A stretch of 64,000 nt of DNA, from assembly GCA_904419945.1 (NCBI GenBank), contig CAJFTM010000001.1, positions 25,390 to 89,389 on the forward strand, in the 5' to 3' direction. Made by a program: the position numbers and the translations under genes. This document shows, piece after piece, positions 46,391-54,539 of the stretch (positions within the stretch are counted from its first letter, which is position 1; each line of letters starts with the position of its first letter). Origin of the DNA: an uncultured Clostridia bacterium (GTDB taxonomy: Bacteria; Bacillota; Clostridia; Christensenellales; Borkfalkiaceae). The notes below the pieces were generated by a model. The model was not told the origin of the DNA. It saw only the letters and a list, made by a program, of their open reading frames with translations, and searched no databases.

Positions 46391-46420
46391 AAAAAAATTC
46401 CTTTGAAAAAAGGTTTTTTT
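46391..46420 (+). terminator. terminator after the aro cluster
   Basis: A-run, CCTTT/AAAGG stem and long T-runs (46414-46420 and 46422-46428): a U-rich intrinsic terminator, possibly working in both directions. Confidence 0.65.
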
Positions 46421-46512
46421 CTTTTTTTGACGAAATTATTTAATGGTACGGTCGTTCCCGTGCGGCGTGCCATTATTATTTTGCCGCGCCTGCGGCGCAA
46501 GGAGCGCAAACG

Positions 46513-47547
46513 ATGGAACAGCTGGTCGGGAAAGAGCGTACCTATCGCATCGAGGAATTGTTTTTTTCCCCGTATGCCTGCCGTTCGGATCGGACGAAGG
46601 GTAGGCTGCGCGAGGAGGAGCCCTGCAATATGCGCACGGACTTTCAGCGGGACCGTGACCGCATCATTTACAGCAAGGCATTTCTCCGCCTGAAAAATAA
46701 GACGCAGGTCTTCTTTTCGCCGGAAGGCGATCATTTTCGTACCCGCATGACGCACACCATCGACGTCTCGCAGATCGCGCGCTCCATCGCGCGCAGCCTT
46801 GCGCTCAACGAGGATCTCGCCGAAGCGATCGCCCTCGGGCACGACTTAGGGCATACTCCGTTCGGGCATGCGGGCGAGCGCGTCCTCAACAGCCTTGCCG
46901 CGAACGGATTTGCGCACAACGTGCAGTCCCTGCGGGTCGTCGACGTACTGGAAAAAGAGGGCCGCGGTCTCAATCTCACTTTTGAGGTGCGCGACGGCAT
47001 CCTGAACCACAAACAGAGCGGCAAGCCCGCCACGCTGGAGGGAAAGGCCGTTTCCCTTGCGGATCGCATTGCCTACGTCAATCACGATATCGAGGACGCC
47101 ATTCGCGCCGGCCTCCTGCATGCAGAGGACCTCCCGAAAGAGGAAGTTCGCGTGCTCGGTTCCACCTCGCGCGACCGCATCAATACGATGATCACTTCCA
47201 TTTATGAAAACAGTATCGGCAAGGACCGCGTCGCCATGGGCGAAAAAGAGGCGCACGCACTGGAAAATTTGCGTTCCTTTATGTTTGAAAAAGTGTACAT
47301 AACTCCGCTTTCAAGGAAAGAAGAGGAGCGCGCCAAGCGGATGCTTTCCGCGATGTACGAATACTTTTTGAAAGACCGCGAGCGGCTGCCCGCCTTCTAT
47401 CTTTCGCTCGCCGAGCAGTACCCGATCGAGCAGGTCCTGTGCGATTATCTCTCGTCGATGACGGATAAATTTGCGGTCGCCGTTTTCAATAATATTTTCA
47501 TTCCGCACAGCTGGGCGTTGACCGAAAAGGACATCGAAGATATCTGA
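46513..47547 (+). CDS. deoxyguanosinetriphosphate triphosphohydrolase-like protein
   Basis: 344 residues, HD superfamily. Metal ligands appear in TRMTHTIDVSQIARSIARSL and GHDLGHTPFGHAGER, with a later YVNHDIED, the usual dGTPase order. The 344-residue form without insertions matches the dGTPase-like proteins found before dnaG in many Clostridia. It hydrolyses dNTP to nucleoside and triphosphate in characterised relatives. It precedes dnaG by 37 bases. Confidence 0.92.
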   Translation: MEQLVGKERTYRIEELFFSPYACRSDRTKGRLREEEPCNMRTDFQRDRDRIIYSKAFLRLKNKTQVFFSPEGDHFRTRMTHTIDVSQIARSIARSLALNEDLAEAIALGHDLGHTPFGHAGERVLNSLAANGFAHNVQSLRVVDVLEKEGRGLNLTFEVRDGILNHKQSGKPATLEGKAVSLADRIAYVNHDIEDAIRAGLLHAEDLPKEEVRVLGSTSRDRINTMITSIYENSIGKDRVAMGEKEAHALENLRSFMFEKVYITPLSRKEEERAKRMLSAMYEYFLKDRERLPAFYLSLAEQYPIEQVLCDYLSSMTDKFAVAVFNNIFIPHSWALTEKDIEDI

Positions 47548-47584
47548 TCACTCTGCCGTGCAAGGATCTTTCGGGGGACAAGCT

Positions 47585-49387
47585 ATGGCAAAAGGACTGG
47601 ATCCGGAATACCTGCAACAACTCAAAAATAAAAACGATCTCGTCGAGGTGGTCGGGGCATACGTTCCGCTGGAGCGCAAGGGCGGCAACTGGTGGGGGCG
47701 CTGCCCCTTCCATCACGAAAAGACTCCTTCGTTTACCGTCAATGCGGAGGGGCAGTTTTACCACTGCTTCGGCTGCGGCGTCTCGGGCGATGTGATCACA
47801 TTTATCCGCGAGATCGAATCGGTCGATTTTATGGACGCCGTCAAGATCCTGGCAGATCGCGCCAAGATGCCGCTGCCGGAGATGAACTTCGATACCGAAA
47901 AGACGGCGGAACAAAAGCGCCGGAGAGATGCCGTATTGCAGATCCTGCGCGCGGCTGCTCACTTTTATTTGGATAACCTCAATTCGGGCAGGGCGGATGC
48001 GCATGTGCAGTATATCCTGGATCGAAAGATCGCGGCGCCCGTCGTCCGCAAGTTCGGTTTAGGAGCTTCGCTCGATTTCCGTTCTCTCCCGCAGTTTTTG
48101 CTGGATAAGGGCTTCCGCCGGGACGATATCCTCGAGAGCGGCGCGGTCACCGTGTCAGAAAAAAACGGTCGGCTGGTCGACGCACAGGCCGGGCGGCTGA
48201 TCTTTCCCGTCATCAATGCCTTTGGCGATGTCATTGCCTTCGGCGGGCGCGTACTGGGAAAGACGGATTTTGCAAAATATAAAAATACGCGCGAGACGAT
48301 CGTATTCAACAAGAGCAAGACGCTTTATAATATCAATTTAGTCAAAAAACTCAAAAAGGCATCCGGCTTAAAGGATCTCATCGTCGTGGAGGGGTATATG
48401 GATACGCTGTCCCTCTTTCAAGCGGGGTTCCGGAATGTGGTGGCAAGCATGGGGACGGCGCTGACCAAAGATCAGGCTCGCCTCGCCAAGCGATATGCAG
48501 ACAGCGTCTATATCAGTTACGACGGCGATTTTGCCGGACAAAAGGGCGCGATCCGCGGCTTGGAAATTTTGCGCGACGAGCAGATCAACGTGCGCGTCGT
48601 GCCGCTGCCGGAAGGGCTGGATCCGGACGACGTGATCAAGCGCCAAGGCAGCGAAGGCTATCAAAAATGCCTGGATGCCGCCATGCCCCTGATCGATTTC
48701 AAACTGGAAGTCGCCCGCCGCAAGTACGATCTGACGAAAACGGAGGAGCGGCGGAGCTATATCGCCGAAGCTCTCAAAATCATCCGCGAAGCGGACAGCG
48801 AGAGTTTAAAAGAGGAACTCCTGAAACAGCTGCGCGACCGCACGGGCGTGACATATGAGTCGCTCCGCCGCGACTTGGACAGCGAGTCAGCTCCCGCACC
48901 GCGCACGGAGACCGCAGCCGGTCCCGCTTTGCAGGGCGATCCGGCCATGCAGGGGGACGGGGCGGATCGCTTGACGCGCGCCTGCCGATTTGTGCTCGCG
49001 GCTGTCCTGTTCGGCGCCCGGTATGCGAAAAATTTTGATATTTCGGGTGTCAGATTTACAGATCCTGTGCATAATACCATCGCGGAATATATCAAAGAGA
49101 GGCAAAAAAGGGGGGAACCGGTCAGAGCAAGCGCGCTTTTCGATCTTTTTGACGAAAACACGCCCGAGCTGAATGAGATACTCGACTTAAGCGTCGGCGA
49201 CGCGATGCAGGGAGAAAACGGGGCGCGCTATTTCGAAGCGTGTATCCGCTCGCTCGAATGTGCCCAATTGACCGAAGAGCTCGACCGCCTCAGTGCGCTC
49301 TGCGATGCAGAGACCGATCTCGCCAAAAAAAAGGAGATGACTCGCCGCATTTTGCAGTTGACCATCCAGTTAAAGCAATTCAATTGA
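47585..49387 (+). CDS. dnaG: DNA primase
   Basis: Makes RNA primers at the replication fork. The 600-residue protein has the CHC2 zinc finger (CPFHHEKTPSF ... YHCFGCGVSGD), the TOPRIM catalytic part with VVEGYMDTLSLFQ and ISYDGDFAGQKGA, and a C-terminal helicase-binding region of low similarity. The frame is open from 47558, but ATG 47585 after GGGGGA is the natural start. Followed by rpoD, as in the classical macromolecular synthesis operon. Confidence 0.96.
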   Translation: MAKGLDPEYLQQLKNKNDLVEVVGAYVPLERKGGNWWGRCPFHHEKTPSFTVNAEGQFYHCFGCGVSGDVITFIREIESVDFMDAVKILADRAKMPLPEMNFDTEKTAEQKRRRDAVLQILRAAAHFYLDNLNSGRADAHVQYILDRKIAAPVVRKFGLGASLDFRSLPQFLLDKGFRRDDILESGAVTVSEKNGRLVDAQAGRLIFPVINAFGDVIAFGGRVLGKTDFAKYKNTRETIVFNKSKTLYNINLVKKLKKASGLKDLIVVEGYMDTLSLFQAGFRNVVASMGTALTKDQARLAKRYADSVYISYDGDFAGQKGAIRGLEILRDEQINVRVVPLPEGLDPDDVIKRQGSEGYQKCLDAAMPLIDFKLEVARRKYDLTKTEERRSYIAEALKIIREADSESLKEELLKQLRDRTGVTYESLRRDLDSESAPAPRTETAAGPALQGDPAMQGDGADRLTRACRFVLAAVLFGARYAKNFDISGVRFTDPVHNTIAEYIKERQKRGEPVRASALFDLFDENTPELNEILDLSVGDAMQGENGARYFEACIRSLECAQLTEELDRLSALCDAETDLAKKKEMTRRILQLTIQLKQFN

Positions 49388-49463
49388 CCGCCTTACCTTT
49401 CACGGGGCGCGTTTTCAATACGTTTTCAAAATTTTTTAACATAAGCGGAGGACATGAGCATTC

Positions 49464-50519
49464 ATGAGTGTTTCCGAACAAAAACTCAATGAGATCCTGA
49501 AACAGATCATCGGCGAATATCGCCAAAAGGGCAGTATTTCGACCGATGTTTTGTGCGACATCTTGGAAAAGATCGATACCAGTCCCGATCAGATCGACTA
49601 TATCTATAAGTCCATCGGCGAGGCGGGCATTCAGATCGTAGACGAGGACGAGCGGGACCGCGAACTCTTCGAGCAGGCCCTCAAAGACATCGGCTTAGAC
49701 GACCCCGTCAAAATGTATCTGAAAGACATCGGACGCGTGCCGTTGCTTTCTGTAGATGAAGAGGTCGAGCTGGCCCGCAAGATGCAGGAAGGGGACGAAG
49801 CGGCGAAAAAGCGCCTTTCGGAGGCGAATTTGCGCTTGGTCGTTTCCATTGCCAAGCGCTATGTCGGCAGAGGGATGCTCTTCCTCGATCTGATCCAGGA
49901 GGGCAATCTCGGCCTGATGAAGGCGGTCGAAAAATTTGATTACCAAAAGGGTTTCAAATTTTCGACGTATGCGACCTGGTGGATCCGCCAGGCGATCACG
50001 CGCGCCATTGCAGACCAGGCCCGCACCATCCGTATCCCCGTGCATATGGTCGAGACGATCAACCGGCTCACCCGCGCATCGCGCATTCTGCTGCAGCAGC
50101 TGGGCCGCGAGCCGACTCCGGACGAGATCGCCAAGGAGCTGAACATGCCCGTCGAGCGGGTGCGCGAGATCCAAAAGATCGCGCAGGATCCCGTTTCGCT
50201 GGAAACGCCGATCGGCGAAGAAGAGGATTCACACCTGGGCGACTTCATCGAAGATGACCGCGCGACGACGCCGTCCGATTCGGTTGCCTTCACCATGCTG
50301 AAAGAACAGCTGCTCGGCGTGCTGGATACTTTGACTCCGCGCGAGGAGAAGGTGCTGCGCCTGCGTTACGGCATCGATGACGGCAAGCCCCGTACCCTCG
50401 AAGAGGTCGGCAAGGAATTCAATGTCACCCGTGAGCGCATTCGTCAGATCGAGGCGAAGGCGCTGCGCAAACTGCGCCATCCTTCGCGCAGCAAAAAGCT
50501 GAAAGATTTCCTCGACTGA
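49464..50519 (+). CDS. rpoD: RNA polymerase primary sigma factor
   Basis: Housekeeping sigma-A. 351 residues: acidic region 1.1 remnant (residues 1-70), region 1.2 ([16 protein letters not shown]), region 2 ([45 protein letters not shown]), region 3 and region 4 with [23 protein letters not shown]. It should read the TTGACA/TATAAT promoters seen in the window. Start after GCGGAGG; trmK follows three bases after its stop. Confidence 0.97.
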   Translation: MSVSEQKLNEILKQIIGEYRQKGSISTDVLCDILEKIDTSPDQIDYIYKSIGEAGIQIVDEDERDRELFEQALKDIGLDDPVKMYLKDIGRVPLLSVDEEVELARKMQEGDEAAKKRLSEANLRLVVSIAKRYVGRGMLFLDLIQEGNLGLMKAVEKFDYQKGFKFSTYATWWIRQAITRAIADQARTIRIPVHMVETINRLTRASRILLQQLGREPTPDEIAKELNMPVERVREIQKIAQDPVSLETPIGEEEDSHLGDFIEDDRATTPSDSVAFTMLKEQLLGVLDTLTPREEKVLRLRYGIDDGKPRTLEEVGKEFNVTRERIRQIEAKALRKLRHPSRSKKLKDFLD

Positions 50520-50522
50520 TCT

Positions 50523-51185
50523 ATGAAGAATACCTGCCGACTCCGTATCCTCTGCGGCGAACTGCGCCCCTGCGGCCGCTTTGCCGATGTCGGCTGCGAT
50601 CACGGATACTGTACACTGTATATGCTCGAGCGCGGGCTGTGCCGCACGGCCGTTATTTCCGATATCAGTGCGGGCAGCCTGCACAAGGCGGAGCTGCTGT
50701 TGGCGGATTATATTGCGGCCGGCCGCGTGCAGAGCGTCTGCTGCGCCGGGCTGGCCGGCATTCCGCGCGACACCGAGGAGGTGCTCATCGCGGGCATGGG
50801 CGGAGAGGAGATCCTCAGTATATTGAAAGATGGATTCCTGCCCCCCGTCCTCGTCCTTCAACCCATGAAGCACGCCCCCAAACTGCGCCGCTTTTTGTTG
50901 GAGAGCGGCTACGCGATCGAGCGCGATTACACTTTTACGGACGGCAAGCATTATGATTTGCTGCGCGCCGTGCGCGGCGGGGATATGCGCGCTTATTCCG
51001 CGCGTGAGATCGAATTCGGTTACGACAATATCCATACGCCTACAGAGGAGTTTGTTTCCCTCTTAAAGGAGGAGTCGGAAAAGTGCCGCGCCCGTTTGGC
51101 AGCGGCCGGTAAACCTGTCCCCGCGGTGGAGGCGCGCCTGCGGGAGCTTACGGAGGTCATTCATGAAGTTACGCGAGATCTATGA
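50523..51185 (+). CDS. trmK: tRNA (adenine(22)-N1)-methyltransferase
   Basis: 220 residues, class I methyltransferase with RFADVGCDHGYCTLYML near residue 19, SDISAGSLHKAE near 45 and VLIAGMGGEEILSIL near 83, the TrmK signature. It methylates A22 in tRNA. It overlaps the next gene by 23 bases, and the rpoD-trmK-nif3 order is conserved in Bacillota. Confidence 0.94.
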   Translation: MKNTCRLRILCGELRPCGRFADVGCDHGYCTLYMLERGLCRTAVISDISAGSLHKAELLLADYIAAGRVQSVCCAGLAGIPRDTEEVLIAGMGGEEILSILKDGFLPPVLVLQPMKHAPKLRRFLLESGYAIERDYTFTDGKHYDLLRAVRGGDMRAYSAREIEFGYDNIHTPTEEFVSLLKEESEKCRARLAAAGKPVPAVEARLRELTEVIHEVTRDL

Positions 51186-51951
51186 GCGCATCGACGCGCG
51201 CTATCCCAAACGTCTGAGCGATGATTATATTGCAAAGTACGGCGGACATGATAACAGCGGCATCCTTTTGTTGGATGAAGGAGCGGAGATTGGCGGGGCG
51301 CTCTTTTCCCTCGATTTGTCTCTGGACGCGATCGCTGCGGCGAAAGAGAAGGGCATGAACTTGATCGTCACGCATCATCCGGCCATCTTTTTTCCGATTG
51401 CAAATATCCGAACGGATGACGCTTTGGGAGCCCGTTTGCATGCCTGCCTGCGCAATGGGATCGGCGTCATTTCCATGCATCTCAATCTCGACTGTGCCGT
51501 TGGAGGCATCGACGAACAGCTTGCCCGTGCGGCGGGCGCTGTCGGGGAGATGCGTATCGGCGAGCCGCTCTCGTCGGGTGGATATGGCCGCGCCTACGCG
51601 GTCGAAAGATGTTCTCTTTCTGCGTTTTCCGCACGGTTGGGCGAGGTGCTGCGCACTCGCCGGATGTTTGTTTACGGTGATCCGGAGGCGGAGATCACCC
51701 GGGCGGCGTCCTTCTGCGGGGCAGGGCTGGATGCCGGCGCCATTGCCGCAGCCAAAGCCTATGGGGCACAGGTCGTCGTTTCGGCAGATATCAAACATAA
51801 TTTCATTTGCGACGCGCTCGAATCCGGGCTGTGCGTCGTGCAGCTCACGCATTATGCGAGCGAAAATTACGGATTTCAGAAAATTTATCAATCTCTCAGT
51901 GCGGAACTCGGCGTTCCGAGCGCCTTTTATGAAGACGTGCATATGCTCTGA
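51163..51951 (+). CDS. Nif3-like dinuclear metal-centre protein
   Basis: 262 residues of the Nif3/YqfO family: HDNSGILL near the start, VTHHPAIFFP with metal His, MHLNLDCAVGGIDEQLA, and the late QLTHYASENYGFQ. Hexameric metal-binding protein whose reaction is unsettled (once called GTP cyclohydrolase I type 2). It is the short form without the inserted PII-like domain. It starts inside trmK. Confidence 0.92.
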   Translation: MKLREIYERIDARYPKRLSDDYIAKYGGHDNSGILLLDEGAEIGGALFSLDLSLDAIAAAKEKGMNLIVTHHPAIFFPIANIRTDDALGARLHACLRNGIGVISMHLNLDCAVGGIDEQLARAAGAVGEMRIGEPLSSGGYGRAYAVERCSLSAFSARLGEVLRTRRMFVYGDPEAEITRAASFCGAGLDAGAIAAAKAYGAQVVVSADIKHNFICDALESGLCVVQLTHYASENYGFQKIYQSLSAELGVPSAFYEDVHML

Positions 51952-51968
51952 GAGGGGAGGTAGCATAA

Positions 51969-52673
51969 ATGATCGATGAATTGTTGCAGTATCAGGAGGC
52001 GGACGGCCGTTTGCGTGCCGTCGAGCAGGAGATCGCCGCGACGGAGGAGCGCAAAAAGTATATGTCTGCGCGTAAGTTCCTGGAAAAAGCGCCCGAAAAG
52101 CTGGATGCGCTGGATGCGAAGGCGGCGGAACTGAAGCATTTGTTTGAATTGCTCGAAAAGAAATATGCCGAGATCGCCGATACCATCAAGGATTATGAAA
52201 ATCTGGATGAGATGGTAGACGAGCAGGGCGGCGAGATCTCTTTTTATAAAAAGAACGCTTCGCAGATCGCGGACAATCTGCGCGGATTAAAGGCGGAGAT
52301 CAATAAGCTCGCTTCGCAGATCGAGAGCGCATCTGCCGAATACCAGGCAGCCAAAAAGCAGACGATCGCCATGCAGAAGCAGTATAAAGAATACAAGGTC
52401 AAGTACGCAGAGGTGAAGGAATCGCGCGCGGGCGACGTGAAAAAGATCGAGGCGGAGCTCGCGGAGCTCGCAAAAAAAGTTCCTCAAGACACGCTCGTCA
52501 AGTATAATGCCAAGCGCAAGGAAAAACTCTTCCCCGTCGTATGCGAAGTTTCCGGCAACCGCTGCCCGCAGTGCGGCATGGAATTGTCCATTGCTGAGTT
52601 GGCAAAGCTCGCCGACGGAAATTTTATCGAGTGCGACAGTTGCCGCCGCATCCTGTTCCGCCGCAAATCCTAA
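51969..52673 (+). CDS. coiled-coil zinc-ribbon protein
   Basis: 234 residues. A long antiparallel coiled coil covers about residues 1-175 and ends in a C-terminal zinc ribbon, CPQCGMELS ... CDSCRRILF. This is the zf-RING_7/C4-type family often encoded after nif3 in Bacillota; it may bind nucleic acid, but the role is not established. The AGAGGGGAGG site is strong. Last gene of the dnaG-rpoD block. Confidence 0.88.
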   Translation: MIDELLQYQEADGRLRAVEQEIAATEERKKYMSARKFLEKAPEKLDALDAKAAELKHLFELLEKKYAEIADTIKDYENLDEMVDEQGGEISFYKKNASQIADNLRGLKAEINKLASQIESASAEYQAAKKQTIAMQKQYKEYKVKYAEVKESRAGDVKKIEAELAELAKKVPQDTLVKYNAKRKEKLFPVVCEVSGNRCPQCGMELSIAELAKLADGNFIECDSCRRILFRRKS

Positions 52674-52698
52674 CGCAATTTTACAATTTTTTGTCATG

Positions 52699-52710
52699 CA
52701 GAGTACTCTG
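52699..52710. repeat. intergenic palindrome, copy 2 (CAGAGTACTCTG)
   Basis: Perfect 12-base palindrome between the zinc-ribbon gene and its terminator, in a convergent gap. Related copies are at 14021 and 58112. Confidence 0.6.
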
Positions 52711-52720
52711 TAAAACGCAA

Positions 52721-52755
52721 AAAAGAGGGCTTTCGGAAATCGGAAGCCCTCTTTT
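52721..52755 (+). terminator. terminator of the dnaG-rpoD block
   Basis: Twelve-bp stem AAAAGAGGGCTT/AAGCCCTCTTTT with an 11-base loop. Confidence 0.8.
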
Positions 52756-52785
52756 GTACGGAGACAGATCAGATAGCGGAGATAA

Positions 52786-52820
52786 GGCCGGCGCCCGCGC
52801 AAAACGCGCGGGCGCCGGCC
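52786..52820 (-). terminator. terminator of rplI
   Basis: Perfect 15-bp GC stem (52786-52800 with 52806-52820) around AAAAC, 24 bases past the rplI stop. The T-tail on the minus strand is short. Confidence 0.7.
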
Positions 52821-52843
52821 TCTTATTTACAAATTTTGCTATC

Positions 52844-53290
52844 TTATGTTTCGGGGACAACGGTCACAAAGATTTTGGCTGAAACGCCCTCCATCAATCG
52901 GATCTCTACCGTATAATCGCCGATCGTCTTGATGGGGTCCTTAAGCAGGATCTTCTTTTTATCGATTTCATATCCAAGTTCGGCGAGTTTTGCGGCGATC
53001 TCGCGGGATGTCACGCTGCCGAACACTTTGCCGTTTTCGCCGCACTTGATGGAAAGGGTCACTTTGCTCTTATCCATCGCCTTGGCAAGGGAGCGGATGG
53101 CCGCGATCTCCTCCGCGCGGCGGCGTTCTTCGGCTTCTTTTTGCAGCCTCAGGCTGTTGATCGCAACGGAAGATGCCTGTTCCGCCAGTCCCTTTTTCAG
53201 AAGAAAATTTTTGGCGTAACCGTCGCTGACTTCCAAAATGTCGCCCTTTTTGCCGGAGCCCTTCACGTCCTGTTTCAAGATCACTTTCAT
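52844..53290 (-). CDS. rplI: 50S ribosomal protein L9
   Basis: 148 residues. The N-terminal rRNA-binding domain has the L9 signature GSGKKGDILEVSDGYAKNFL; a connecting helix and the C-terminal domain follow. The start at 53290 gives MKVILKQDVKG and normal length; the frame runs to 53386 but that stretch holds the promoter. It stands alone here, separated from the usual dnaB/gdpP neighbours. Confidence 0.96.
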   Translation of the reverse strand: MKVILKQDVKGSGKKGDILEVSDGYAKNFLLKKGLAEQASSVAINSLRLQKEAEERRRAEEIAAIRSLAKAMDKSKVTLSIKCGENGKVFGSVTSREIAAKLAELGYEIDKKKILLKDPIKTIGDYTVEIRLMEGVSAKIFVTVVPET

Positions 53291-53324
53291 CGCAGTTTTA
53301 CCTCTCTGTAAATGGTCATATCTT

Positions 53325-53353
53325 ATTGTACAACGGAACAGTAAAAAAGTCAA
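53325..53353 (-). promoter_or_regulatory. promoter of rplI
   Basis: On the minus strand TTGACT (53348-53353), 17 bases, TACAAT (53325-53330). Confidence 0.8.
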
Positions 53354-53408
53354 CCCTTTGCTCATAAACGGCGGCAGATCGCGCATAATAGGGTTACGGA
53401 GGTGGAGA

Positions 53409-53564
53409 ATGAATCAGATCAATCAGGCGATCGGCTGTGAAGTTTCCGAATGCATGTTCAACTGCGAAGGTAAAAACTGCACGTTGGACAAGATCGTCGT
53501 GGGCAATACCTGCGACTGTGATGCGGAGAGCTGCACTTGCTGCGAAAATTATCGCAGAAGATAA
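53409..53564 (+). CDS. DUF1540 small cysteine-rich protein
   Basis: 51 residues with eight Cys: GCEVSECMFNCEGKNCTL ... CDCDAESCTCCENY. This matches the DUF1540 family of small, probably metal-binding proteins common in spore-forming Clostridia; function unknown. The start follows ACGGAGGTGG. The frame is open upstream, but that is the rplI promoter region. Confidence 0.82.
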   Translation: MNQINQAIGCEVSECMFNCEGKNCTLDKIVVGNTCDCDAESCTCCENYRRR

Positions 53565-53578
53565 GCGGACCCCCGTAT

Positions 53579-53628
53579 GAAAAGAGAGGGCCGAGCACGG
53601 TGTTTATGCCGAGCGCGGCTCTCTTTTC
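53579..53628 (+). terminator. terminator after the DUF1540 gene
   Basis: GAAAAGAGAG/CTCTCTTTTC stem with an inner CCG/CGG and a large loop; A/T ends. Confidence 0.65.
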
Positions 53629-53672
53629 ATGTATTTTTACCGTTTTTTCACAAAATATTTTCGGCGATCCTA

Positions 53673-53701
53673 TTGACAAACAGCTTTCTTTTGCATATAA
53701 T
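53673..53701 (+). promoter_or_regulatory. promoter of the ABC exporter operon
   Basis: Exact consensus TTGACA (53673-53678) and TATAAT (53696-53701) with a 17-base spacer. Such a strong promoter suggests control by repression. Confidence 0.88.
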
Positions 53702-53707
53702 AAAGAC

Positions 53708-53736
53708 GATAATAGTTATTAGTAAAAACTATTATC
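53708..53736 (+). promoter_or_regulatory. operator-like inverted repeat
   Basis: GATAATAGTT (53708-53717) and AACTATTATC (53727-53736), perfect ten-base arms nine bases apart, at the expected transcription start. No T-run follows, so it is not a terminator. It is the probable binding site for the MarR-type regulator encoded at the end of the operon. Confidence 0.65.
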
Positions 53737-53806
53737 ACTATTGTCATATTATTCCGTGACAAAGTTGCGGGCGAGGCGGATCGCGTATGACAGAGGAGGC
53801 AATCAC

Positions 53807-54508
53807 ATGAGTTTTGTCGAATTCCATGGCGTCAGCAAGATCTATACGATGGGCGAAAATAAGATCTATGCGGCCAATGAGGTCAGTTTTACCATTGAAA
53901 AGGGTGAATTCTGCGTAATCGTCGGGCCGAGCGGCGCCGGTAAAACGACCGTCCTGAATATGCTCGGCGGCATGGATACCGTTACGGAAGGGCAGATCCT
54001 CGTAGACGGGGCAGAAGTCAGCTCTTTTAACGAGCGGCAGCTGACCGAGTATCGCCGCTATGATGTCGGCTTTGTCTTTCAGTTTTATAACCTGATCCAG
54101 AATTTGACGGCAAAGGAAAATGTGGAGATCGCGTCAGAGATCTGCCGCCAGCCTCTCGGAGCGGAGGAGACGCTCAAGAGCGTCGGCCTCGCAGAGCGCA
54201 TGGATAATTTCCCTGCGCAGCTTTCGGGCGGCGAGCAGCAGCGCGTTTCCATCGCGCGCGCCATTGCCAAAAACCCGAAGCTGCTGCTGTGCGACGAGCC
54301 GACGGGTGCGCTCGATTATGAGACGGGCAAGAGCATTTTAAAGCTGCTGCAGGACGTCTGCCGCGAGAGCGGCAAGACGGTCATCGTCATCACGCACAAC
54401 CAGGCGATCACGCAGATGGCGGACCGCGTCATTCACATCAAAAACGGCAAGGTCTTCTCCGAAGAGGTACAGGAACATCCGGCGGATGTCTCCGTCATCG
54501 AGTGGTGA
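53807..54508 (+). CDS. ABC transporter ATP-binding protein, MacB/LolD type
   Basis: 233 residues with Walker [13 protein letters not shown] at 43, the ABC signature [14 protein letters not shown], Walker [13 protein letters not shown] and H-loop VIVITHN. The [18 protein letters not shown]-loop region is typical of ATPases paired with FtsX-like permeases. The start at 53807 follows AGAGGAGG. It pairs with the permease 31 bases downstream to form a mechanotransmission-type transporter, often used for drug or peptide resistance. Confidence 0.94.
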   Translation: MSFVEFHGVSKIYTMGENKIYAANEVSFTIEKGEFCVIVGPSGAGKTTVLNMLGGMDTVTEGQILVDGAEVSSFNERQLTEYRRYDVGFVFQFYNLIQNLTAKENVEIASEICRQPLGAEETLKSVGLAERMDNFPAQLSGGEQQRVSIARAIAKNPKLLLCDEPTGALDYETGKSILKLLQDVCRESGKTVIVITHNQAITQMADRVIHIKNGKVFSEEVQEHPADVSVIEW

Positions 54509-54539
54509 CTGTGGCGACGGTTGCCCGGGAGGTTGCGCA

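Noticed and set aside
53787..53810. Seven-codon upstream reading frame (MTEEAIT) overlapping the ABC ATPase start
   Set aside because: It shares the ribosome site region of the real gene, has no site of its own, and no attenuation structure was found around it.
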